Source: Trebonia sp963785645
Lineage (GTDB): Bacteria > Actinomycetota > Actinomycetes > Streptosporangiales > Streptosporangiaceae
Length of the DNA: 64,000 bases
Direction of reading: 5' to 3'
Assembly (NCBI GenBank): GCA_963785645.1
Contig: CAWAWG010000013.1
Location: 1 to 64,000 of the forward strand
Shown: in pieces, positions 10,538 to 20,067 of the stretch
How the letters are laid out: every line of letters starts with the position of its first letter
How positions within the stretch are numbered: the stretch's first letter is position 1
Notes under the pieces: model-generated
What the model was told of the DNA's origin: nothing
The model's database searches: none
What the model saw: only the letters and a program-made list of their open reading frames with translations
Program-made: the position numbers and the translations under genes

Positions 10538-10632
10538 TACAGGACAAATCCGCGCTGCGGTAGGAAGTCAATGCTGAACCGCAGGGACGGTGACCTGCTC
10601 GATGTCACTGTGCAAGCGGGTTAACGCTGCGG

Positions 10633-10785
10633 CTAGGGCAGCCGCCCGCCCGGGTAATCACGGAATGCGGCGCCCAAGTCGGCCTGCTGCTTGGCCTGCA
10701 TGTCCCGAGAGAAGGCCCGAGCACGGTTCCGGCCGACCAGCATAAACAGGCTGCAGGTACCAACGCTCGTGATCCCGAGTGCCAT
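10633..10785 (-). CDS. 50-residue membrane-anchored small protein
   Basis: ATG 10785 to TAG 10633-10635 encodes 50 residues. It has one N-terminal hydrophobic segment (MALGITSVGTCSLFMLVG), then a polar, charged cytosolic-looking tail (NRARAFSRDMQAKQQADLG) and a short Gly/Pro end. This single-pass layout and normal codon bias make it a plausible real gene, although no strong Shine-Dalgarno is seen. It is convergent with the aminotransferase and divergent from the gene at 10949. Function unknown. Confidence 0.5.
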   Translation of the reverse strand: MALGITSVGTCSLFMLVGRNRARAFSRDMQAKQQADLGAAFRDYPGGRLP

Positions 10786-10948
10786 CAGTACCCCGCGATA
10801 CTAGCCGACTGAGAGACATCAGCCGCGCACGCCCAGATCCCCGACCGCCTTCCGAAGAACAGGCCGTACGGGGATCTGTTTGGGTGGGTCTGTTGAGGCA
10901 GATGAGATTTACTCGAATTGTCGTTCTAGCTGGTGTTATGATCGCGTC

Positions 10949-11344
10949 ATGGCTGCGTACATACCACCGGGCTGGCCAACCGGAGTGCATCCGCCGGGCA
11001 GCGAGGACTTTGAGGCGACCGCGATCGCCTGGCTGCTTGATGTCGTGCCGCCTGATTTCCGGCTGCACGGCGTGCTGCGGCGACATCCGATGGCACTGGC
11101 GGTGATGGCCCGGCATCATACGCAGGCCTGCGTGGAGGGCGCCCGGGCGGGCTACCGCACTGCGCGCACCGAGCTTGGCGAGGAACTGCCGCCGCATGCG
11201 ATCGACGCCCTGCTCGCCGCCTACCGGACCGAGGGGCGGCGCCTCGCCGCGACCGCGAAGGCCGTCGTCCTCATCGAGGAAGCGCTGCGCGGCGACGTTT
11301 TCACTCCCCGGCTGCGCGACGACCACCAAAGCCGCGACCGGTGA
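10949..11344 (+). CDS. Conserved-looking actinobacterial hypothetical protein
   Basis: 131-residue soluble protein beginning MAAYIPPGWPTGVHPPGS. It has an alpha-helical core (FEATAIAWLLDVVPPDFR, then a run of Arg/Ala-rich helices). I recall this N-terminal pattern only as an uncharacterised actinobacterial family and assign no function. ATG 10949 has no Shine-Dalgarno, but a near-consensus -10 hexamer TATGAT (10937-10942) ends six bases before it, as expected for a leaderless transcript. The next gene downstream has its own promoter. Confidence 0.65.
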   Translation: MAAYIPPGWPTGVHPPGSEDFEATAIAWLLDVVPPDFRLHGVLRRHPMALAVMARHHTQACVEGARAGYRTARTELGEELPPHAIDALLAAYRTEGRRLAATAKAVVLIEEALRGDVFTPRLRDDHQSRDR

Positions 11345-11382
11345 AGTCATCGTCTTGACGGAGGGTCTTACCGGAGGCCGAC

Positions 11383-11411
11383 TTGCCCGAGAAAACTGAT
11401 ATCAGTATGAT
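11383..11411 (+). promoter_or_regulatory. Promoter of SPFH operon with operator in the spacer
   Basis: -35 TTGCCC (11383-11388), a 17-base spacer and -10 TATGAT (11406-11411) make a good vegetative promoter. The spacer contains a perfect 12-bp palindrome ACTGATATCAGT (11395-11406) that touches the -10. A protein bound there would block RNA polymerase. A half-site GTATCAG recurs at 11422-11428. The second gene of the operon encodes a ribbon-helix-helix protein, the obvious candidate ligand (inference). Confidence 0.7.
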
Positions 11412-11454
11412 AGCGTCACCGGTATCAGAGAATCTCTCCTCGGAGGTGGGCAGC

Positions 11455-12387
11455 GTGACAGCCCAGGCTCAAGTCCCAAGCACGGCCATTGACCCAACCG
11501 GCCAGACGATGAACGAGCGCACGGCCTGGTACGTCCCGGGCCCGCAGTTCCTGCTGGCCTGCCTCTTGCTGCTGATCGTGGCGGCCGTCTTGTTCTGGCA
11601 AGGCGCAGAAAACAAAGGCGCCACCAAGGCGGTCCTGATCGTTATCGGCGTCGTGCTCATCGTTGTCATCAGCATCGTTTTCCGCGGCATCGTCATCGTC
11701 GCTCCGGGGCGGGCCCACGTTGTCCAGCTCTTCGGCAAGTACAAGGGCACCGTCCGCGAGCCCGGGATGCAGTACGTCAACCCGTTCTCCAACCGGATCC
11801 CCATCTCCACCCGGATCAGGAACCTGGAGACCTCGCTGGCCAAGGTGAACGACGCCGACGGCAACCCGATCGAGATCGCCGCCGTGGTCGTCTGGCAGGT
11901 GCACGACACCGCGCAGGCCACCTACTCGGTCGATGACTACGAGACGTTCGTCGCGATCCAGGCCGAGACCGCCGTGCGGCACATCGCCAACAGCTACCCC
12001 TACGACGCCAGGGGCGCAGAGAACGTGCTCTCGCTGCGAGACAACGCCGACGAGATCACCGGACGGCTTTCCGCCGAACTCGACGACCGGGTTCAGGCGG
12101 CCGGCGTGCAGGTCATCGAGACCAGGCTCACCCGGCTCTCCTACGCACCGGAGATTGCCGGGGCCATGCTCCGCCAGCAGCAGGCGGCCGCGGTCGTCGG
12201 CGCGCGGGCCAAGATCGTCGAAGGCGCGGTCGGCATGGTGCGGATGGCGCTTCAGCGGCTCGACGAGGAGAACGTCGTCGAACTCGACGAGGAGCGCAAG
12301 GCCGCCATGGTCTCCAACCTGCTCGTCGTTCTCTGCAGCGAGCAGGCCACTCAGCAGGTGGTGAACACCGGTTCCCTCTACTCTTAA
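11455..12387 (+). CDS. SPFH/band-7 (slipin-like) membrane protein
   Basis: 310-residue SPFH-domain protein that would assemble on the inner face of the membrane. The start is GTG 11455, with GGAGGTG at 11442-11448. A polar N-terminus is followed by two adjacent hydrophobic segments (FLLACLLLLIVAAVLFW and AVLIVIGVVLIVVISIVF). The band-7 domain starts at IVAPGRAHVVQLFGKYKG and runs through RIRNLETSLAKVNDADG, and the end is a helical region rich in Ala and Gln (AGAMLRQQQAAAVVGARAK). Such proteins scaffold protease or membrane-stress complexes, but no partner protease is next to it. It is the first gene of an operon with the RHH protein 8 bp downstream. Confidence 0.9.
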   Translation: MTAQAQVPSTAIDPTGQTMNERTAWYVPGPQFLLACLLLLIVAAVLFWQGAENKGATKAVLIVIGVVLIVVISIVFRGIVIVAPGRAHVVQLFGKYKGTVREPGMQYVNPFSNRIPISTRIRNLETSLAKVNDADGNPIEIAAVVVWQVHDTAQATYSVDDYETFVAIQAETAVRHIANSYPYDARGAENVLSLRDNADEITGRLSAELDDRVQAAGVQVIETRLTRLSYAPEIAGAMLRQQQAAAVVGARAKIVEGAVGMVRMALQRLDEENVVELDEERKAAMVSNLLVVLCSEQATQQVVNTGSLYS

Positions 12388-12395
12388 CAGCGACT

Positions 12396-12659
12396 ATGGC
12401 AGAACGTAAAAGTATCTTGCTCAGGCTCGACCCGGCCGTCCATGACGCCCTGGCAAAGTGGGCGGCCGACGAGATGCGATCAACCAATGCCCAGATCGAG
12501 TTCCTGCTCCGCCGGGCCCTCGGCGACGCGGGCCGGATGCCGGGCGCCGCCCGGGCGATGCGGCGGCCGGGCCTGCCGGCGGCGCCGGACGCCGACCGGG
12601 AAGCAGAATCCGGCTTAGCGCCCGCCACCCGCGGGCGGGCCATGTTAGGCGGAAAGTAG
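12396..12659 (+). CDS. Ribbon-helix-helix (Arc-like) DNA-binding protein
   Basis: 87-residue protein. Residues 5-45 (KSILLRLDPAVHDALAKWA, then STNAQIEFLLRRAL) match the beta-strand plus two-helix pattern of Arc/CopG-type repressors: the strand inserts in the major groove and the helices dimerise. The remaining 40 residues are disordered and rich in Arg, Ala and Pro. It starts 8 bp after the SPFH gene and is followed at once by a terminator hairpin, so the two genes form a closed operon. By analogy with other RHH proteins it probably represses its own operon through the palindrome at 11395-11406 (inference). Confidence 0.85.
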   Translation: MAERKSILLRLDPAVHDALAKWAADEMRSTNAQIEFLLRRALGDAGRMPGAARAMRRPGLPAAPDADREAESGLAPATRGRAMLGGK

Positions 12660-12660
12660 C

Positions 12661-12709
12661 ACCCGTATCCGTTCGGATCAAAAATCTTTCATACCGAACG
12701 GATGCGGGT
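12661..12709 (+). terminator. Hairpin terminator of the SPFH-RHH operon
   Basis: ACCCGTATCCGTTCGG (12661-12676) pairs with CCGAACGGATGCGGGT (12694-12709) over 16 positions with a single T/C mismatch, around a 17-base AT-rich loop. It begins two bases after the RHH stop codon. The following TTTCACGTTTCC is only weakly T-rich. Confidence 0.65.
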
Positions 12710-12915
12710 TTCACGTTTCCCGCTCGCGGCTCCGCCCCACCGGCGCCGGCGCTTCGACCGCCTTCATGCCTCTATCGGTCCATTCCTCCAGCTAGCCCCG
12801 TGTCCCGAGCCGCCCCGTTCCTCGACCAGGAGTGCGGCCGGGCCGGACTCCTGGCCTGATGCCGCCGCCCGACCTGACCTGCCGGTCCACATCGGGACGA
12901 AAAACTTCAATGGGT

Positions 12916-12921
12916 TATAGT
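12916..12921 (+). promoter_or_regulatory. Probable -10 element of the riboswitch transcript
   Basis: TATAGT at 12916-12921 lies 17 bases before the first base of the TPP aptamer, so a transcript starting about seven bases downstream would contain the whole riboswitch. No convincing -35 is seen. An 8-bp hairpin (CCAGGAGT/ACTCCTGG, 12826-12854) lies further upstream. Confidence 0.45.
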
Positions 12922-12937
12922 CGACACAACTGAATAC

Positions 12938-13059
12938 GCACGGGAGCTCGGGCTGACCGGGCTGAGAGGGTGGCTGGCCGCCTGGCCGCGAAATCGCGGG
13001 GGCAGGCACACGCGCCACCGACCGTCCGAACCTGTCCGGGTAATTCCGGCGTAGGGAGG
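12938..13059 (+). promoter_or_regulatory. TPP riboswitch (THI element)
   Basis: Sequence and order match the thiamine pyrophosphate aptamer. The 5' P1 strand is CACGGGAGC. The pyrimidine-sensor signature GGGCTGAGAGGG lies at about 12959-12970, followed by a variable P3 arm. The pyrophosphate-sensor side reads CGAACCTGTCCGGGTAAT then TCCGGCG, closed by TAGGGAG. The conserved CTGAGA, GAACCTG and CCGGGTAAT blocks are all present. The closing 3' strand GGGAGG (13054-13059) is also the Shine-Dalgarno of the permease gene, whose GTG lies five bases later. Ligand binding should therefore hide the ribosome site and repress translation. Confidence 0.93.
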
Positions 13060-13064
13060 CTGCT

Positions 13065-14516
13065 GTGGCCGCGACAACCGGCTCCGCCGATACCAGCGAG
13101 AATACGTTCGTCACGGTCCCCGGCGACCGCCATTCGGAAGTCGGGCGGACGCTGGCCGAGCCCGTACCCCAGTCGCTGAGCCTGTTCGACCAGTTCGGGC
13201 TGTGGGGCAACCTGGGGGTTAGCCTGCTCGGCTTCACCGGCGCGATCTTCGTGCTGCAGCCGGGTGGCTCGGGAACGCCGGAGCTGTCGCTCGCCGCCGC
13301 GCTGACCGCCATCGTGGTCGGCACGCTGCTCGGCACGCTCGTGCTGGCGCTGTCCGGGATACCCGGCGCCCAGACGGGCGCGCCGGCCATGGTGCTGCTG
13401 CGCGGACTGTTCGGCGCGCGGGTGTCCTACCTGCCCACCGCGCTGAACATCCTGCAGCTCTTCGGCTGGAGCATCTTCGAACTCGTCACGATCGCGACGG
13501 CCGCGCAGACGGTGGCGCCCGGAGTTCCCAAATGGGGATATGTCTTGATCGCCGGGGTATTGACGGCATTGCTGACCATCCGGCCGCTCGGCGCCATCCG
13601 CGTGCTGCGCAAGTACGCCACCGGCGCGGTGCTCATCGTGATGTGCTACCTCTTCATCCAGCTGCTGCGGCATCCGCTGCCCGCCTTCAACCACGGCACC
13701 TGGTCCGGCTACTGGGCGGCGACCGACACAGTGGTCGCCGTCGCCATCTCGTTCGCGCCGCTCGCGGCCGACTACATGCGGCACTCGCGCAGTTCGCGGG
13801 CGGCGTTCGCCGGCGCGATGGCCGGCTACAGCCTCACCCAGGTGCTCTGCTACGTCATCGGCCTGCTCGCTCTTGTCACCGTCGCGCACGGGAACTCAAA
13901 CCACATCTTCGGCGCGTTCATCGCGCTGCCGGTCGGCTCGCTCGCGTTCGCGATCCTGGCCGCGCGCGAACTCGACCAGTCGTTCGCTGACGTGTACTCC
14001 ACCGCGATCTCGATACAGAACCTGCGTCCGCTGTGGGACCGGCGGGTCCTCGCGGGGGTGATCTCCGCGCTGGTCACCGCGGGCGCGCTGTGGCTCAACA
14101 TCAGCGACTACGAGAACTTCCTCGACCTGCTCGGCTCGGTGTTCGTGCCCATGTCGGCGGTGCTGATCGCGGACTACTTCGCGGATTACCTCGCCACGAG
14201 GCGCCGCCAAGCACGGGGCCTCGAAACACCCGGTGGCGGCTGGGACCTGTCGGCTTCCGCCCGCTCCCGCTGGGCGATGCTGCTGCCCTGGGCGGTGGGC
14301 TTCGTCGTCTACCAGCTCATCAATCCGGGGCTGGTGTCCTGGTGGGCCTCCGCCTGGACCTCGTTCGGGCAGGATATCGGCTTTACCCCGGCCAGTTGGA
14401 TGTCGGCGTCAATCCTGTCCTTCTGCGCCGCCGGGATAATGACATTGCTGGTCAGAGGACTGACGAAGCTGCTGAGCCACGAAGCCGCTAGGGCAGTAAG
14501 TCACGAGGGAACGTGA
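13065..14516 (+). CDS. NCS1-family permease under TPP control (CytX-like)
   Basis: 483-residue nucleobase-cation-symport-1 transporter with about 12 hydrophobic segments. The start GTG 13065 is fixed by GGGAGG at 13054-13059. The family N-terminal motif is visible as FDQFGLWGNLGVSLLGFTGA, and GIPGAQTGAPAMVLLRGLFG follows near residue 105. NCS1 proteins import cytosine, purines, hydantoins or thiamine precursors. The TPP riboswitch in its leader points to thiamine, or more likely the hydroxymethylpyrimidine precursor, as in CytX (inference from regulation). The gene is undamaged. No thiamine biosynthetic gene adjoins it. Confidence 0.9.
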   Translation: MAATTGSADTSENTFVTVPGDRHSEVGRTLAEPVPQSLSLFDQFGLWGNLGVSLLGFTGAIFVLQPGGSGTPELSLAAALTAIVVGTLLGTLVLALSGIPGAQTGAPAMVLLRGLFGARVSYLPTALNILQLFGWSIFELVTIATAAQTVAPGVPKWGYVLIAGVLTALLTIRPLGAIRVLRKYATGAVLIVMCYLFIQLLRHPLPAFNHGTWSGYWAATDTVVAVAISFAPLAADYMRHSRSSRAAFAGAMAGYSLTQVLCYVIGLLALVTVAHGNSNHIFGAFIALPVGSLAFAILAARELDQSFADVYSTAISIQNLRPLWDRRVLAGVISALVTAGALWLNISDYENFLDLLGSVFVPMSAVLIADYFADYLATRRRQARGLETPGGGWDLSASARSRWAMLLPWAVGFVVYQLINPGLVSWWASAWTSFGQDIGFTPASWMSASILSFCAAGIMTLLVRGLTKLLSHEAARAVSHEGT

Positions 14517-14581
14517 CAGACTTAGACCGTCATGACCGCCATCTGGAGGGCAACTAGAGATGTCCCAGGCCCCGCGCTTCA

Positions 14582-15259
14582 GTGGCCACGGCCGGGATAA
14601 CTGACGTGGCACCTACTGACAGCGCACCTACTGACGGCGCCCGTACCGACGGCGCCCACCGAGCGAAGATCCTGCTCGTCGATGACCGCGCCGAGAACCT
14701 GCTCGCGCTTGAGGCGATCTTGTCGTCCCTGGACCAGGAGCTCGTCTTCGTCCGGTCCGGCGAGGCGGCCGTCGAGGCGCTGCTCGTGGACGAGTTCGCG
14801 GTCGTCTTGCTCGATGTCCTCATGCCCGGCATGGACGGCTTCGAGACCGCGGCGCAGATCAAGCGGCGCAGCCGCACGCCCAACGTGCCGATCATCTTCC
14901 TGACCGCGGCGGGCGCGGAGCCCGAATTCGCCTTCCGCGGCTATGCGGCGGGTGCCGTCGACTACATATCCAAGCCGTTCGATCCCTGGGTGCTGCGCGC
15001 GAAGGTTTCCGTCTTCGTCGACCTGTACCTGAAGGAGCGTCAGCTGCGCGCCCTGCCCCCACTGCTGTCCGCGATCGAGGAGGCCGCCACGGGACTCGCC
15101 GGGCTGCCCGAGGCGGTCGCTTCCGGCTCGCTAACGGACGGCGAGCCCGCCGCCGCGGCGCTCTCCAAGGGCCTCGCGCGGCTGGAGGGTGCTATCGCGT
15201 CGCTTCGGTCCAGGCTTGGCCTTGGTGGCGGCCTCGACATCGGGAGCGTCAAGGGCTGA
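14582..15259 (+). CDS. Response regulator with a single receiver domain
   Basis: 225-residue protein. A Thr/Ala/Asp-rich N-terminal extension precedes a full receiver domain: ILLVDD acidic pair near residue 30, phosphoacceptor Asp in VVLLDVLMPGMDGFE near residue 75, Thr in IIFLTA and Lys in DYISKPF. The C-terminal 80 residues (ERQLRALPPLLSAIEE onward) form helices without a DNA-binding or enzymatic domain, so it probably works through protein contacts. GTG 14582 is used; GTG 14606 is also possible and neither has a strong ribosome site. No histidine kinase is nearby. It overlaps the convergent acyltransferase gene by 11 bases. Confidence 0.85.
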   Translation: MATAGITDVAPTDSAPTDGARTDGAHRAKILLVDDRAENLLALEAILSSLDQELVFVRSGEAAVEALLVDEFAVVLLDVLMPGMDGFETAAQIKRRSRTPNVPIIFLTAAGAEPEFAFRGYAAGAVDYISKPFDPWVLRAKVSVFVDLYLKERQLRALPPLLSAIEEAATGLAGLPEAVASGSLTDGEPAAAALSKGLARLEGAIASLRSRLGLGGGLDIGSVKG

Positions 15260-16011
15260 GGCGGGTGGCGGGCTTGTCGGGCATGGGGCCCGCTTCGACT
15301 GTGACTGATCCGGCGTGTTCGCCGTTCTTGGTCAGGCCGAGTTCGAGGCGTGCATCACGCGGCGGCCGCCACCCGGCGCTGGTGTGCTCGCGGACGATCT
15401 TCGCGGGCACCCCCGCCACCACGCACTTGTCCGGGATGTCGCCGCGGACCACGGAACTGGCCGCGACGACGACATTGCGGCCGATCCTGGCGCCCGGCAA
15501 GATGACCGCTCCCGCGCCGAGCCACGAGCCCGCGCCGATGCTGACCGGGCGGTTGACTGGGACCTGCGGACCGATCGGGACGTCCGGGTCCTCGTAGCCG
15601 TGGTTCTGGTCGGTTATGTAGACGTACGGGCCGGTCCATACGTCGTCGCCGATCGTCGACCTCCTGGTGCGCCACGATGTGGCTGCCCTTGCCGATCACG
15701 CACCGGTCGCCGATCGTGAGCAGGGTCAGCCCCAACAGGTCCTGTCCAGGCAGGGAACCCGCGGAAAGGGTCACCAGCTGGCCGATGAGGGTGTCTTCCC
15801 CGATCTCGATACCGCCTTCGCCGAAGACCGCTCCCGGCGGGAACGCCATGATGGAACCTCGCCCGAATCTCGCGAACGTCCGGCCGGCTGGCGTATCGGC
15901 CGTCACCAGGCCGGCCTGCTGGAACTCCCGCCATCCCCAGTGCACGGCCCGCCAGAGCACGTCGCGCTTGGCCGCGTTGGCCCGCCACTTGAGCCTCGTC
16001 CACCACATCAC
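15249..16011 (-). CDS. Hexapeptide-repeat acyltransferase, one frame slip
   Basis: Left-handed parallel beta-helix O-acetyltransferase family, likely transferring acetyl from acetyl-CoA to a sugar or natural-product hydroxyl. The N-terminal 60 residues (MMWWTRLKWRANAAKRD onward) precede hexapeptide turns: FGEGGIEIGEDTLIGQ, LLTIGDRCVIGKGSHIV, then, after a one-base slip near 15655, VWTGPYVYITDQNHGYEDP with the family His. SWLGAGAVILPGARIG and VVAGVPAKIV follow. The length (about 253 residues) is normal. The start is GTG 16011 or ATG 16008. It lies 50 bp downstream of rlmN on the same strand. Confidence 0.85.
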
Positions 16012-16060
16012 GAAGACATTGTGCCGTGCATCTTCGCTTTGCGAAGTATGCAGCCGAGAG

Positions 16061-17224
16061 TCAGACCAGGGGCAGGAGAGGTGTGCCGGAGCGGCGGGCC
16101 GGGCCGACCGAGCGGCCGGTCACCGTGGCCGCGAGTTGGCCGCACGCGCCGTCGATCTCGCGGCCGCGGGTGTCCCGGACGGTCACCGCGACGCCGTGGT
16201 CGGCCACGCGGCGGACGAACTCCTCCTGGACGCCGGGGCGGGAGGCGGTCCACTTCGAGCCGGGGGTCGGGTTGAGCGGGATCAGGTTCACGTGCGCCAG
16301 GCGGCCCGGCCAGCAGGCGTGCCGAGCAGGTCGGCGCGCCACGGCTGGTCGTTGATGTCCCTGATCAGCGCGTACTCGATCGAGACGCGGCGGCCGGTGA
16401 CGGCGGCGTAGTCCCAGGCCGCGTCGAGGACCTCGGCCACCTTCCAGCGGCGGTTCACCGGGACGAGCTCGTCGCGGGCCTCGTCGTCGGGGGCGTGCAG
16501 CGAGACGGCGAGCCGGACGGTCAGCCCCTCGTCGGTCAGCCGCCTGATCGCCGGGACCAGGCCAACCGTCGACACGGTGAGCGAACGCTGCGAGATGCCC
16601 AGCCCGCCGGGGACCGGGTCGGACAGCCGGTGGATCGCGCCGATGACGTTCTTGTAGTTCGCCAGCGGCTCGCCCATGCCCATGAAGACGATGTTGGAGA
16701 CGCGCGAGGTGGCCGTCGGGTGCGCGGGCGCGCCCGCCCTGACCGCCCGCTCCCCCGCGACGACCTGGGCGACGATCTCGGCGGTGGACAGGTTCCTGGT
16801 CAGGCCCGCCTGCCCGGTCGCGCAGAACGGGCAGCCCATCCCGCAGCCGGCCTGCGACGATACGCACATCGTGACCCGGTCCGGGTACTTCATCAGCACC
16901 GACTCGACGAGGGCGCCGTCGTGCAGGCGCCACAGCATCTTGCGGGTCGCGCCGTTGTCGCAGGTAAGCTCTCGCTCCGAAGTCAGCAGCGGCGGCAGCA
17001 GCTCATCGGCTAGGGTCTCACGGAGCCCGGCGGGCAGGTCCGTCATATCCGCAGGGATGTCGGTGTACCGGGCGAAGTAATGCCTGGATAGCTGGTCGGC
17101 GCGGAACGGCTTCTCCCCGAGCGCCGTCGACAGCCGCACGCCGGCCGGCCAGATCGAGATCGGCAAGATGGCGGGGTGGGTGTGTCACTGGGACTCCGTT
17201 CGGTGGATAAGGTTTTCCGGGCAT
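16061..17224 (-). CDS. rlmN: Dual-specificity rRNA/tRNA adenine-C2 methyltransferase RlmN, two frame slips
   Basis: Radical-SAM enzyme that methylates C2 of adenosine in 23S rRNA and some tRNAs. The signature CGMGCPFC gives the CxxxCxxC cluster site, and VFMGMGEPLANY and ISQRSLTVSTVG are family blocks. The N-terminus PPRHLADLDLAGRR is in another frame from ALGEKPFRADQLSRHYF, so the gene should start at ATG 17224 with a slip near 17125. A second slip near 16310 moves the reading to LAHVNLIPLNPTPGSKW, with the C-terminal catalytic Cys in GREIDGACGQL. In actinobacteria rlmN often follows cdsA; here an accessory block lies between them. Confidence 0.93.
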
Positions 17225-17278
17225 TTACCTCTACGTGAGGACTTGATCACGGAGGGCAAACAGAGCGATAGTGGGAAT

Positions 17279-18407
17279 ATGGCGATTATGCTGTCTGGTC
17301 CAGATCCGTACCCGCCGGTGGTCGCGCTGCTCGACAGCGTGAGCCCGTACGGGTCCAGGCGGCTGACGGTCGAGTTCGACGGCACCACCACCGCCGCGTA
17401 CCTGCGTGACGAAACGACGGTGATCGCCGCCACCTGGATAGCCAACCACGTCCGCGCACCGCGCACTACTGATCCGGAGAGGATCAACGCCGGACAGGCA
17501 CCCGTTATGCCCGTCGGCCGTACCAGGCACCCGCGCGGCAGGCCGCCGCTCGACCCGGCCACCCTGCAGGCGCTCTGGTTCGAGGAAGGCGACGGGGTCG
17601 CGCTGCTCGAGCGCGGCACCCTGCTCGCCGTGATACCCGGCTGGGCGGACTCGAGCCGCGGCATGCCCGGCTACAGCCGGGACGTGATCGGGCAGACCCC
17701 GTTCGCCTGGGCGCTCGAGGACGCCATCGACGGACTCGGCCCCCGGGTGGAGCGGGCCGCGGAGTTCTGGAAGTGGCGCAACTCGGCGGGCGGCTGGGCC
17801 CAGTTCCAGTCCGCCGCCCTCGGGCACCTCACCTCACGGCTCGGGCCCGGCGCGCACTACTGGGACGGGGCACCGGGCAAGAGGCCCATCGATCGGCATC
17901 TCCGAGCGGCCCTCCGGGGCCGACCGGCCGTTCACGATCCTGTCCACCATCGGGATGAGCGCGCAGCGGATGCCGGTCGTCGAGCAGGTCGTCGATGACC
18001 CAAGCCGAGTACTGCGCGGATCGAACTCGCGGTCGCGACCACGCTGCCGCCGGGGGTGGCGGCGCTGGTGTTCCTCTGGCTGGCCGGGTACCCGTGGCGC
18101 TCGGTGACCTGGTTCGGCCCGGGGCACAGCATCCGCTGGTACGACAAGCCGTCTACCTTCCCGCTCGGCGGCGGGTACGAGGGCGCGCTGCTCCTTGAGG
18201 ACCCCTCCGCGCTCGCCGGGCCGCCCGTGCCCGACCTGTCCGGCTTCTCGGTCGACGGCGACCGCGGTGCGCTGGCTGTGGATCGTCCCGATCACCGAGC
18301 GGTCCCGCCAGCTCGCGAAGGAATACGGCTCCGCAACCCTGGTCAGCAGGCTCGCGGCGCAGGGACGGAGCTGGATCGTCACTCCCCCGTCGGCGGCACC
18401 CCGCTAA
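17279..18407 (+). CDS. Suppressor-of-fused (SUFU) domain protein, three frame slips
   Basis: Cytoplasmic protein of about 375 residues. The C-terminal two thirds match the bacterial suppressor-of-fused family: ADRPFTILSTIGMSAQRMP, RIELAVATTLPPGVAALVF, LAGYPWRSVTWFGPGHSI and WLWIVPITERSRQLAKEYG. The N-terminal 170 residues, with LVEFDGTTTAAYLRDET-like and ALLERGTLLAVIPGWAD segments, precede it in one frame. Slips lie near 17880, 18015 and 18265. Bacterial SUFU proteins often serve as immunity proteins to polymorphic toxins, but no toxin gene adjoins this one. The start is ATG 17279 or 17288, both with weak ribosome sites. Confidence 0.75.
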
Positions 18408-18439
18408 GCACGACCCGTTTGGGGCGAACCGGGTCTCGC

Positions 18440-18473
18440 CCGTGTGCCGTTGGATCGGCCCAACGGCACACGG
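18440..18473. terminator. Bidirectional terminator hairpin
   Basis: Perfect 14-bp arms CCGTGTGCCGTTGG (18440-18453) and CCAACGGCACACGG (18460-18473) with a six-base loop. The stem can extend outward (GTCTC before, GAGAC after) past a three-base bulge. It lies between the convergent SUFU gene and the small membrane protein gene and probably serves both. Confidence 0.8.
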
Positions 18474-18541
18474 AGACGCCCACGCCCGGCGGACGGTGCG
18501 CGGGTATTACCCGTAACGAAATACGGGACGTTAATTGCGGC

Positions 18542-18717
18542 CTAGTGGACGTGCAGGTTAACCCCAGCGGGATGAGGAACCAGAGAAGGATCGCCAGGAG
18601 ACCGCTTCCCACCGTCCGGAGCCAGCCGACCCCCAGGTAGCCGTGCTCCCAGGCGACGAAGCCGCCGACAATGAAATACACCAGAATGATGAAGTTCCTG
18701 ACCCAGCGAGCGGACAT
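18542..18717 (-). CDS. 58-residue two-helix membrane protein, one frame slip
   Basis: ATG 18717, nine bases after GGAG, encodes MSARWVRNFIILVYFIVGGF and then a second hydrophobic segment LLAILLWFLIPLG. Restoring one base in the GGGG/CCCC run near 18565 gives the end GVNLHVH and TAG at 18542-18544. This is the pattern of a small actinobacterial membrane protein, of unknown role, that ends in a short His-containing tail. Without the correction the frame runs on into basic nonsense. Confidence 0.7.
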
Positions 18718-19101
18718 GTCATGTCTCCGTTCGGGAAGGCCGTGCCTGCAAGGCCGTGCCGCCTGTTGCCGCACTTCAACTGCCTTGAAATTGGGCTGTT
18801 TAAACATCACCCCAAGGTCAGCGGGTCGCGACCGCCGCGCACATCTCAGTCCAAGCAGCTAATCGGGATCATTCCGAACGAGTCCGCGACTCCGCCATCT
18901 CCGTCAACCAGCACAAACAGGCACGTGTCAGCGCTGCCCCCGCGGGTAATGACTCATCCGACCACATCCGCGTCAGCCCCCTCAGCAGCAATGACACGCG
19001 ACCAGGTCCGCGTCAGCCCCCGCGCCGAAGGTCATGAGACGCGTCCAGTTGAAACACGGACTCGTTCGGAAGGACTCAGATCTTGAGCTACGGAAACCCA
19101 G
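18718..19101. other. Intergenic region with an imperfect direct repeat
   Basis: No gene is seen. A Ser/Thr/Pro-rich plus-strand open frame here lacks a ribosome site. Two imperfect copies of a roughly 40-bp unit, each starting AATGAC and ending CCGCGTCAGCCCC, occur at about 18946-18982 and 18990-19021. Confidence 0.4.
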
Positions 19102-20038
<937 letters not shown>

Positions 20039-20067
20039 GAGACGCTCGCGGTTATCTACGAGAGCTC

